Part shown: in pieces, positions 51,991 to 59,044 of the stretch
How the letters are laid out: every line of letters starts with the position of its first letter
How positions within the stretch are numbered: the first letter of the stretch is position 1
Source of the DNA: Microbacterium sp. zg-B96
GTDB lineage: Bacteria > Actinomycetota > Actinomycetes > Actinomycetales > Microbacteriaceae
Reading direction: 5' to 3'
NCBI RefSeq assembly: GCF_030246865.1
Contig: NZ_CP126738.1
Span: 2,728,001-2,792,000, forward strand
Length of the DNA stretch: 64,000 bases
Made by a program: the position numbers and the translations under genes
Notes under the pieces: model-generated
The model's database searches: none
The model's input: only the letters and a program-made list of their open reading frames with translations
What the model was told of the DNA's origin: nothing

Positions 51991-52844
51991 GCACCACACT
52001 GATTCCGCCGACTGCCCCCCAGCAGCCGGCGCAGCCCCCCGCCTCCGGGGGCTCCGGCGGCGGAGCATCCAAGGTCGTCGCGATCCTCGCGATCGCCGTC
52101 GGGGCCGTGCTGCTGCTCGGCGCCCTCGGCTGGGGCGCCGTGCGCGCCATCGCCAGCACGGCGACCGGGTCGACCGAGCGGTACGCCGCCGACGTCAGCG
52201 GAGTGGACAACCTCGACGTCGACGTGTCTGCGGCGGCGGTCACGGTGCGCTTCACCGACACCACCGAGGCCACCCTCGAGGTGGTCGGCGGCTGGGGTGC
52301 CGACGACTGGACCTTCGAGCGAAGCAACGAAACGCTGGTGCTGCGCTCGCCCGACCGACTCTTCGGCTGGTGGTTCGGCAACACCGAGCGGGTGACCGTG
52401 GAACTGCCCGAGTCGCTGCAGGGCGAGAGCTTGGATGCCGGATTCACGTTGTCGGCGGGTTCACTCGCCGTCGACGGGGAGTTCGGCGAGCTAGACCTGG
52501 AGATGAGCGCCGGAGACCTCGACCTGGCCGGGTCGGCCCAGGATGTGTCGGCGCAGGTCAGCGCCGGTACCGCCGTGGTCGAACTGGCAGGTGTGCAGGC
52601 GGCGGACCTCAGGGTCAGCGCCGGGGATCTGAACGCCCTCTTCAGCGGCACCGCACCCGAAGACGTCCGCATCGACGTCAGCGCAGGCTCGTTCGACCTG
52701 ACCCTCCCCGACGACGTCTACCACGTCGACTCCGAGGTGTCGGCTGGCGACCTGGACAACCGTCTCGACACCGCCTCGGACGCGACGAACGTCGTGACGG
52801 TCACGGTGTCGGCCGGTAACGTCAGCCTGCGCGCCGCTCGCTGA
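51987..52844 (+). CDS. DUF4097-type beta-repeat membrane-anchored protein
   Basis: 285 residues. A Pro/Ser-rich cytoplasmic start, one membrane helix ([23 protein letters not shown]) and an outer beta-helix-like region with repeated SAGxL units ([76 protein letters not shown]). Such proteins accompany LiaRS-like systems; it is a likely output or modulator of the kinase/regulator pair. Confidence 0.88.
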   Translation: MSTTLIPPTAPQQPAQPPASGGSGGGASKVVAILAIAVGAVLLLGALGWGAVRAIASTATGSTERYAADVSGVDNLDVDVSAAAVTVRFTDTTEATLEVVGGWGADDWTFERSNETLVLRSPDRLFGWWFGNTERVTVELPESLQGESLDAGFTLSAGSLAVDGEFGELDLEMSAGDLDLAGSAQDVSAQVSAGTAVVELAGVQAADLRVSAGDLNALFSGTAPEDVRIDVSAGSFDLTLPDDVYHVDSEVSAGDLDNRLDTASDATNVVTVTVSAGNVSLRAAR

Positions 52845-52853
52845 CCCGACGCG

Positions 52854-52891
52854 CTCCTCCCCCGCGCGACACGCCACGTGCGCGGGAGGAG
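52854..52891 (+). terminator. Terminator-like hairpin after the kinase/regulator/DUF4097 operon
   Basis: CTCCTCCC-CC-GCGC pairs with GCGCGGGAGGAG (two-base bulge) around an ACACGCCACGT-type loop, starting 10 nt after the DUF4097 stop and followed by TT. It separates the operon from the downstream intergenic promoter. Confidence 0.65.
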
Positions 52892-52920
52892 TTGGCGCCG
52901 TTACCGTGCCGTTATACATT
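52892..52920 (+). promoter_or_regulatory. Intergenic promoter between DUF4097 and pgi
   Basis: TTGGCG (52892-52897) and TACATT (52915-52920) are spaced 17 bp apart. It lies about 155 nt upstream of pgi, which has its own closer promoter, so it may drive a separate short transcript. Confidence 0.4.
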
Positions 52921-52926
52921 CGGAGC

Positions 52927-53010
52927 GTCGCAGTTCCTTCTCTGAACTGCTTCGGTGTGACATCTCTGGTGCAAGGGATCAGGGCCGGTCGGATCTTTCC
53001 GCCCGGCCCT
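52927..53010 (+). ncRNA. Candidate small RNA between DUF4097 and pgi
   Basis: Downstream of the 52892-52920 promoter, two hairpins can form: GCAGTTC/GAACTGC (52930-52936 with 52944-52950) and AGGGCCGG/CCGGCCCT (52981-52988 with 53003-53010). No credible coding sequence is visible. It does not match the six-cytosine-loop 6C RNA. It could also be a long 5' leader of pgi. Confidence 0.3.
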
Positions 53011-53076
53011 CCGTCATGCGCGTTGTCACGGCCACCCGCGTGGACGCTCCCGTCCTACGGGGCTAGCGTTGATCAC

Positions 53077-54759
53077 GTGACCGCCCCGATCGATGCCACC
53101 ACCACGTCCGCCTGGACCGAACTGACCGCACTGCGCGATGGGTTCGCCCCCGATCTGCGTGGCTGGTTCGCCGCCGACCCGGGTCGCGTCGAACGGTTGA
53201 GCCTGCCGCTGGCCGACCTGCACGTGGACCTGTCGAAGAATCTCGTGACCGACGAGGTGCTCGCATCGCTGGTTCGCCTGGCAGAGCAGACCGGTGTCGC
53301 CGAGCGTTACGCCGCGATGCTCGCCGGTGAGCACATCAACACCACCGAAGACCGCGCCGTGCTGCACACCGCGCTGCGCCGCCCCGCGGGAGCCTCCCCT
53401 GCCCTCGTCGTCGACGGGCAGAACGTCGACCAGGACGTGCAGGATGTGCTCGCGGCGGTGACCGCGTTCGCCGAGCGGGTGCGCTCAGGGCAGTGGCTCG
53501 GCGTCACCGGCAAGAAGGTGCAGACGATCGTCAACATCGGCATCGGCGGCTCGGACCTCGGGCCGGTCATGGTGTCCGCGGCGCTCGAGCCCTATGCGGA
53601 TGCCGGCATCTCGGCGCGATTCGTGTCGAACATCGACCCCACCGACATCGCGCAGAAGACCGCCGGGCTCGACCCCGAGACGACGCTGTTCATCGTGGCA
53701 TCCAAGACCTTCACGACGCTGGAAACACTCACCAATGCGCGGCTCGCGCGCGACTGGCTGTGGACCCACCTTGAGAAGGCCGGCGCGATCGACGGCAGCG
53801 AGGGGGCACGCACGGATGCCGTCGCGCACCACTTCGTCGCCGTCTCCACTGCGCTGGACAGGGTCGCCGCGTTCGGTATCGACCCGGCCAACGCCTTCGG
53901 GTTCTGGGACTGGGTGGGCGGGCGCTACTCCGTCGACTCGGCCATTGGGCTGTCGCTGGCGATCGAGCTCGGCCCCGACATCTTCCGCGAGCTGCTCGCC
54001 GGGTTCCACGCCGTCGACGAGCACGTGCGCACGACGCCGCTGGAGCGCAACGTGCCGGTGCTGATGGGCCTGCTCAACGTCTGGTACTCCAACTTCCTCG
54101 GGTCTCAGTCGCACGCGGTGCTGCCGTACGCGCAGCAGCTGCACCGCTTCGCGGCGTATCTGCAGCAGCTGACGATGGAATCCAACGGCAAGTCGGTGCG
54201 GTGGGACGGAACTCCGGTCACCACCGAGACCGGTGAGGTGTTCTGGGGCGAGCCCGGCACCAACGGGCAGCACGCCTTCTACCAGCTGATCCACCAGGGA
54301 ACGCGGCTGATCCCGGCTGATTTCATCGCGTTCGCCAACCCCGCCTACCCGCTCACCGACGACGGCCGTGACGTGCACGGGCTGTTCCTGGCGAACTTCC
54401 TCGCCCAGACCAAGGCGCTCGCGTTCGGCAAGACCGCCGCCGAGGTCGAGGCCGAGGGGACCACCGGTCCGCTCGTGGCCGCGCGCACCTTCCCCGGAAA
54501 CCGGCCGACCACGTCGATCTTCGCCGCATCCCTCACGCCCCGCGTGCTGGGCGAGCTGATCGCGCTTTACGAGCACATCACCTTCACCCAGGGCGTGATC
54601 TGGGGCATCAACTCGTTCGACCAGTGGGGCGTGGAGCTGGGCAAGCAGCTCGCGATGCAGATCGCCCCGGCCATCGAGGGCGACGAGGCGGCACTCCAGG
54701 CGCAGGATGCCTCGACCCGCGCGCTCCTGGAGTACTACCGCACCCACCGCGAGTACTGA
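53077..54759 (+). CDS. pgi: Glucose-6-phosphate isomerase
   Basis: 560 residues. Interconverts glucose-6-phosphate and fructose-6-phosphate. Family motifs: [68 protein letters not shown] and [21 protein letters not shown] with catalytic Glu, His and Lys. GTG at 53077 is preceded at 7 nt by TAGCGT (53064-53069), itself 17 bp after TGGACG (53041-53046): a leaderless promoter. The long in-frame extension upstream is non-coding. Confidence 0.96.
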   Translation: MTAPIDATTTSAWTELTALRDGFAPDLRGWFAADPGRVERLSLPLADLHVDLSKNLVTDEVLASLVRLAEQTGVAERYAAMLAGEHINTTEDRAVLHTALRRPAGASPALVVDGQNVDQDVQDVLAAVTAFAERVRSGQWLGVTGKKVQTIVNIGIGGSDLGPVMVSAALEPYADAGISARFVSNIDPTDIAQKTAGLDPETTLFIVASKTFTTLETLTNARLARDWLWTHLEKAGAIDGSEGARTDAVAHHFVAVSTALDRVAAFGIDPANAFGFWDWVGGRYSVDSAIGLSLAIELGPDIFRELLAGFHAVDEHVRTTPLERNVPVLMGLLNVWYSNFLGSQSHAVLPYAQQLHRFAAYLQQLTMESNGKSVRWDGTPVTTETGEVFWGEPGTNGQHAFYQLIHQGTRLIPADFIAFANPAYPLTDDGRDVHGLFLANFLAQTKALAFGKTAAEVEAEGTTGPLVAARTFPGNRPTTSIFAASLTPRVLGELIALYEHITFTQGVIWGINSFDQWGVELGKQLAMQIAPAIEGDEAALQAQDASTRALLEYYRTHREY

Positions 54760-54776
54760 GGCCTCGCGGGGCCGCG

Positions 54777-56903
54777 TCAGCCGAGGCCGGCGGGCCGGTC
54801 CGCGGCCTCGCCGCGCACGTGCTCGGCGAGGAACCCGAACACCGTCTCGTACCAGAGCACGGCGTGCTGGGGCTTGAGCACCCAGTGGTTCTCGTCGGGG
54901 AAGTACAGGAACCGGTGCACGGTGGTGCCGTCGTCGTTGCCGTGATGCTCCATCAGCTCCGCCCACAGGCGCAGGCTCTCGCCGATCGGCACCCGGTAGT
55001 CGCGGTCGCCGTGGATGACCAGCAGCGGCGTGCGGATCTCCGCCACCGACCGGTGCGGTGAGTTCTCGACCATGGCCTCGGTCGTGAAGATGCTCTTCCA
55101 GTACCCGGCGTGGTCGGTGGTGCCGGCGAACTGGTCCAGTGCCCACAGGCTCGCGTGCGTGACGATCGCCCGGAAACGGTCGGTGTGTCCGGCCACCCAG
55201 TTGGCCATGTAGCCACCGAACGAGCCGCCCATCGCCGCGGTGCGGGTCTGGTCGATGTCGGCCCGCGCTTCCACGGCATCCGTGATCGCCATGAGATCGG
55301 TGAAGGGCGCCGCGCCCCAGCTGTTCCAGCCGCGCGCGATGAAGTCGAGGCCGTACCCGGTGGACAGGGCAGGGTCCGGCAGCAGCACGGCGTATCCCCG
55401 CGCGACAGCGAGGTTGGGGTTCCAGCGCCAGCTCCACGCGTTCCAGCTGTTGAGCGGGCCGCCATGAATCCACAGCAGCAGCGGCGCCGGCGACTGTGCC
55501 GAGGCGCCCTCCGGAAGCAGCAGCCAGCCACGCACGCGCGCGCCGTCGGCGGCCATGGTGTCGACCTCGGTCATCGTCGCAGGCACCGACGGCACCGGCG
55601 CCGGGGAGGCAAGCGGCGTGACCGCACCGTCGCGCGCGATGCGCACCGGGTGCGACGGCGTCACCCACGACGACCGCAGGGCAACGAGGTCACCGGTGTG
55701 CCGATCGACTCGGACGTGCGTATAGGTGAAGTCGTCGTGGGTCACCTGCTGCACCTGGCCGCCCTCCAGCGGCACCCGGAACACCGGACCCCGCCCGTCG
55801 GAATCGGCGGTCACCACGAGCGCCCGGTCGTCGTGATCGAACTGGATGCCGCTGGGCCACCGGTCCCAGTCCGCAGCGATGCGGCGGGGCGACGAGCCGT
55901 CGACCCCACTCACCCACAACTCCTGTTCCGTGGGTCCGGCCGGGGTGGTCTTCACCGTCCGCACGTACGCCAGCGTCACGCCGTCGTGGCTGATCGCGGG
56001 TGCTTCGAAGTCGACGCCCTCTTCGTCGCGCAACACCGTGTGCGCGCCGGTGACGACGTCGATCGACACCAGCCGGTAGCGACCGGTCAGACCCGAGGGG
56101 ACGTACATGGCCGCGATAGCGGTCGCGCCGTCGGGAGTGACGGCGGTACCTGCGGTGCCGGCGGTGCGCCCGGGGCGCGGCGTGAGGTCGACCGGGCGAG
56201 GCAGGGTGACCGGGTAGGGCCTCGCCTTCTCGGCATCCGTTGCGCCGGCCGGGTCGGATTCTTCACCTGCGGGTTCGTCGGCCAGGACGGCCAGGGTGTC
56301 GGAGAGGTCGGCCAGGGTGTCGGAGAGGTCGGCGAGATCGAGCGCGAGCAGGTGCGGCTCGGCGGGACCGAGGTCGTGGTCCCAGTGCCGCACGGGGTAG
56401 GTGTCGTGCAGGATCGCCGACACCTTGCGCTTGGTGCGCTCGGCGCGCAGGCGGGCGTCGTCTTCGAGGGTCTGCGCCGACGGCAGCAGATCGGCCGCGA
56501 TCACAAGGCGGTCGGCCGCCTCGGCGACGGCGGCGATGTCGGACACTCCGCCCGCGAGCCGGGTGACGGCGCGCGCTTCCCCGCCGGCTGCGGGGAGGAG
56601 CCACAGCTGCCCGGCGTCCTCGCTGTCTTCGGACTCGGTGTCGGGTCGCGCCGAGACGAAGAGCAGATCGCCGCTGGAGAGGAACGCGGCACCGGACTCG
56701 CCCTTGGCCGACCGGGTGAGGCGTCGCGGGGTGCCGTCGCCGCTCGCGGGGACCTGCCAGAGCGAGCGCTCGTAGCCCGTGGCATCCTTCGTCAGCGTGG
56801 CGACGGTCAGCACCGCCCGGGTGCCGTCCGGGGAAAGCGCGAGCCCTTCGATGCGAGGGAGGGCGATGTAGTCGGCAAGGGATTCGAAGGGCGTCGTCGG
56901 CAC
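54777..56903 (-). CDS. S9-family serine peptidase (acylaminoacyl/prolyl-oligopeptidase type)
   Basis: 708 residues: an N-terminal beta-propeller-like half (residues 1-440) and a C-terminal alpha/beta-hydrolase domain with catalytic Ser in AMGGSFGGYMANWVAGH, Asp in VIHGDRDYRVP and His in DENHWVLKP. It probably cleaves short peptides in the cytoplasm, as no signal is seen. Between about 190 and 205 a 7-residue unit (LADLSDT) is duplicated by a perfect 21-bp tandem repeat. I chose GTG at 56903 because TAGCGT lies 7 nt upstream; a GTG three codons earlier is possible. Confidence 0.9.
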   Translation of the reverse strand: MPTTPFESLADYIALPRIEGLALSPDGTRAVLTVATLTKDATGYERSLWQVPASGDGTPRRLTRSAKGESGAAFLSSGDLLFVSARPDTESEDSEDAGQLWLLPAAGGEARAVTRLAGGVSDIAAVAEAADRLVIAADLLPSAQTLEDDARLRAERTKRKVSAILHDTYPVRHWDHDLGPAEPHLLALDLADLSDTLADLSDTLAVLADEPAGEESDPAGATDAEKARPYPVTLPRPVDLTPRPGRTAGTAGTAVTPDGATAIAAMYVPSGLTGRYRLVSIDVVTGAHTVLRDEEGVDFEAPAISHDGVTLAYVRTVKTTPAGPTEQELWVSGVDGSSPRRIAADWDRWPSGIQFDHDDRALVVTADSDGRGPVFRVPLEGGQVQQVTHDDFTYTHVRVDRHTGDLVALRSSWVTPSHPVRIARDGAVTPLASPAPVPSVPATMTEVDTMAADGARVRGWLLLPEGASAQSPAPLLLWIHGGPLNSWNAWSWRWNPNLAVARGYAVLLPDPALSTGYGLDFIARGWNSWGAAPFTDLMAITDAVEARADIDQTRTAAMGGSFGGYMANWVAGHTDRFRAIVTHASLWALDQFAGTTDHAGYWKSIFTTEAMVENSPHRSVAEIRTPLLVIHGDRDYRVPIGESLRLWAELMEHHGNDDGTTVHRFLYFPDENHWVLKPQHAVLWYETVFGFLAEHVRGEAADRPAGLG
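56290..56331. repeat. 21-bp perfect tandem duplication in the S9 peptidase gene
   Basis: Two exact copies of a 21-base unit starting GCCAGGGTGT occupy 56290-56310 and 56311-56331, with a partial further copy at each side. In frame, it adds seven residues per unit in a surface loop of the propeller half. Probably slipped-strand expansion. Confidence 0.85.
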
Positions 56904-56984
56904 GCGCTCCACGCTAGCAACACCCGCACCGGCGCCCGGACCGTCAGCCGACCCGCCCCCGGAGGCCGGATTTCTACTCAGGGG

Positions 56985-57320
56985 CTACTTGTGCTCGTTC
57001 ATCCACTCATCAAGCTGATTCCGGTGCTCGGTGCAGAGGGTGTCAACCGCGGCGTCGAGGATGCGAGTCCATTCCGTGGCGCCACTCGAGCCGTCTGCGA
57101 CCCGTCCATCGAAGAGTGTCGGGAGCGCATCGGTCGCCAGTGCGTTGCACGCCTCGCGGCCCCTCGCTGCCAAGTCCCGGCTGGAATGCGCTGCGTACAT
57201 GGCAGGTGCGCTCTGATCGAGAGCCCTGAGGTAATCCTCTTCGGGATTCGTGCCGCACCCCGTGATCTGAAGCAGGACCGCCGCCGCGATTGCGGCCGCG
57301 ATCACGATGCGGCGGGTCAT
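56985..57320 (-). CDS. Small hypothetical lipoprotein
   Basis: 111 residues with a lipoprotein signal (lipobox ITGC, Cys22). The mature part (EEDYLRALDQSAPAMYAAHSSRDLAARGREACNAL ... VDTLCTEHRNQL) recalls the actinobacterial DUF732 pattern, with two Cys that may form a disulfide. Last gene of the DUF2975-Xre-lipoprotein operon; its ATG overlaps the Xre stop (TAATG). Confidence 0.7.
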   Translation of the reverse strand: MTRRIVIAAAIAAAVLLQITGCGTNPEEDYLRALDQSAPAMYAAHSSRDLAARGREACNALATDALPTLFDGRVADGSSGATEWTRILDAAVDTLCTEHRNQLDEWMNEHK

Positions 57321-57553
57321 TATCGCGTCCCTTCGGGTACCGGCACGGTCTCGGGCACCCAACGCAGGATGTCGCCGGGCTGGCAGTCGAGCACTCGGCA
57401 GATCGCGTCGAGGGTCGAGAACCGTACCGCTTTCGCGCGGCCGTTCTTGAGCACGGAGACATTGACCGGGGTGATCTCGATCGCGGCGGCGAGTTCGGAC
57501 ACGCTCATCTTCTTCTTGGCGAGCTCGACATCGAGGTCGACGATGATCGGCAT
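57320..57553 (-). CDS. Small Xre-family transcription regulator
   Basis: 77 residues. One Cro/C1-type HTH: KKKMSVSELAAAIEITPVNVSVLKNGRAKAVRFSTLDAICRVLDCQPGDIL. Regulators of this type (YozG-like) are typically coupled to a DUF2975 membrane protein, as here (ATGA overlap). Probable target: the CTATCG operator cluster upstream of the operon. Confidence 0.92.
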   Translation of the reverse strand: MPIIVDLDVELAKKKMSVSELAAAIEITPVNVSVLKNGRAKAVRFSTLDAICRVLDCQPGDILRWVPETVPVPEGTR

Positions 57554-58029
57554 CAGACCACCTCGGCCATCTCCTGCCGCAGCGCCGTCGCCTGCCGCAG
57601 CAGCCTGCGCATCACCAGGACGACGAGGGCGAGCCCGACGATGGTGACCAGCGCGATAGTGCCGGTCAACGCGAGGAACGGACTCCCCGCCTGCGCGTCG
57701 CCGATGACCGTCATCCCGACGACGACGATCACTCCGGCTGCGGCTACCGCGGCGATGATCGCGTCGACCCATCGGAACGAGTGCGCGTCGAACACACTGT
57801 CGCGGGAGACGAAGGTGAGCAGCCGCCACACCGACACGAGCACCACTTCGCCGCATGCCAGCAGCGCGCCGACAAGCACGATGCCTGGCGTCTCGAGATG
57901 GGCGAACTCGGGCGCCGTCGTCGCGAACCCGGCCGCGATCATCGGCACCATCCAGACCTGGCAGGCGACCACGGTCGCGCACAGCACGACGATCAACGCC
58001 TTCGTCACTGCGACAAGAGGAGATCTCAT
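57553..58029 (-). CDS. DUF2975 membrane protein
   Basis: 158 residues, four hydrophobic helices; the FVSRDSVFDAHSFRWVDAIIAAVAAAGVIVV segment is characteristic of DUF2975. The function is unknown. First gene of the three-gene operon. The 5' region contains the operator repeats at 58038-58075. Confidence 0.88.
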   Translation of the reverse strand: MRSPLVAVTKALIVVLCATVVACQVWMVPMIAAGFATTAPEFAHLETPGIVLVGALLACGEVVLVSVWRLLTFVSRDSVFDAHSFRWVDAIIAAVAAAGVIVVVGMTVIGDAQAGSPFLALTGTIALVTIVGLALVVLVMRRLLRQATALRQEMAEVV

Positions 58030-58037
58030 GAGTTGAC

Positions 58038-58075
58038 CTATCGTCTATCGGTCGTCGGCTATCGAAAAACGATAG
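58038..58075 (-). promoter_or_regulatory. CTATCG/CGATAG operator cluster of the DUF2975-Xre operon
   Basis: CTATCG occurs at 58038-58043, 58045-58050 and 58059-58064; the last forms a perfect inverted repeat with CGATAG at 58070-58075 around five A residues. The sites lie 9-46 bp before the DUF2975 start, where the promoter should be, and are the likely binding sites of the operon's Xre protein. Confidence 0.6.
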
Positions 58076-58243
58076 TAGCGCGATGGTGCCGCTTCGCGAA
58101 AGCCTCTCCACCGCTCATTTCGCGGCGACGGCGGTGGCAGCATCCGCGCTCGCCTGTCACGTGATGCGGGTGCCTCACCCGCAAAGGGACAGTGCGCGAC
58201 GGGTGAACCCCGGCCCCCGAGGGGCATCCGTAGAGGTTCTCCA

Positions 58244-58258
58244 TGTGGTCAGACCACA
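58244..58258. promoter_or_regulatory. Perfect GntR/FadR-type palindrome upstream of the DsbA-like gene
   Basis: TGTGGTC-A-GACCACA is a perfect 7-1-7 palindrome that contains TGGTCNGACCA, the core bound by FadR-subfamily GntR regulators. It lies about 70 nt before the DsbA-like start codon. No GntR gene is in the window, so the regulator is unknown. Confidence 0.5.
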
Positions 58259-58328
58259 AGGGGGATGCCGTTCGTAGATCCCCCACGACAGACGTGGCGG
58301 ATCGCCCGCGGCGCGGTAAGAACGAAAG

Positions 58329-59012
58329 GTGAGACCACACCGCCCCCTCGCCCTCGTCGCGCTGGTCGCGGCCACCGTCTTCGCCTTCACCGCCTGCACC
58401 GCCAAGGCCCCCGAGTCGGCCGCGCCGCCCCCTGCGGAGAGCTCGCTGGTCGCCGCCGACGGGATCGTGCTCGGCGACGGGCCGATCGCGATGGAGCTGT
58501 GGACGGACCTGTCGTGCCCGCACTGCGCGGTGTTGGATGAGGCCACCGGTGAGAACATCGCCGGATGGGTCGATGAGGGCACCGTCACGCTCACCATCCA
58601 CCCGATGAACTACGTCAGCGAGAAGCGCGGCGACACCACCGACTACTCCACCCGCGCCGCGAACCTGCTGGCGCTGACGGCGGATGCCGGTGAACTCGAC
58701 GCCGTACTCCCCCTGTACTCGCTGCTACAGGCCAACCAGGTCGACGCCGACGGCGCTCCCACCGATGACGCCCTGCTCGACTTCGCCGCCGAGGCCGGCG
58801 TCGAAGCCGACCTCGCCGACGGCGTCAAGGGCCAGACGATGGGCATGTGGGTGCAGGCGAGCAACGATCACTGGCTGGGCGAGGTGGTCGCCAGCGACAC
58901 CGCCGTCGACCATGTCCCGCTCCTGGTCGTCGACGGCACCACGTTCGAGATCCGCGAGGACGGCACCGACGGCGAGCGCCTGCGCGAGGTCGTGGCGGCA
59001 GCGGGCAACTGA
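58329..59012 (+). CDS. DsbA/thioredoxin-fold lipoprotein
   Basis: 227 residues with a lipoprotein signal (lipobox FTAC, Cys23). Thioredoxin fold with active site CPHC at 63-66 (TDLSCPHCAVLDEA) and a cis-Pro in VDHVPLLVVDG: a probable extracytoplasmic thiol oxidase/isomerase of the DsbA_3/Thioredoxin_4 type. GTG start; no clear SD. The palindrome at 58244-58258 suggests regulation. It converges with the PTS gene. Confidence 0.88.
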   Translation: MRPHRPLALVALVAATVFAFTACTAKAPESAAPPPAESSLVAADGIVLGDGPIAMELWTDLSCPHCAVLDEATGENIAGWVDEGTVTLTIHPMNYVSEKRGDTTDYSTRAANLLALTADAGELDAVLPLYSLLQANQVDADGAPTDDALLDFAAEAGVEADLADGVKGQTMGMWVQASNDHWLGEVVASDTAVDHVPLLVVDGTTFEIREDGTDGERLREVVAAAGN

Positions 59013-59044
59013 GCCCCCGCAACCCGGGGCAACCCACCCGACCG

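Noticed and set aside
52906..53076. 57-residue N-terminal extension of glucose-6-phosphate isomerase
   Set aside because: It is not isomerase-like, and a leaderless promoter lies directly before the GTG at 53077.
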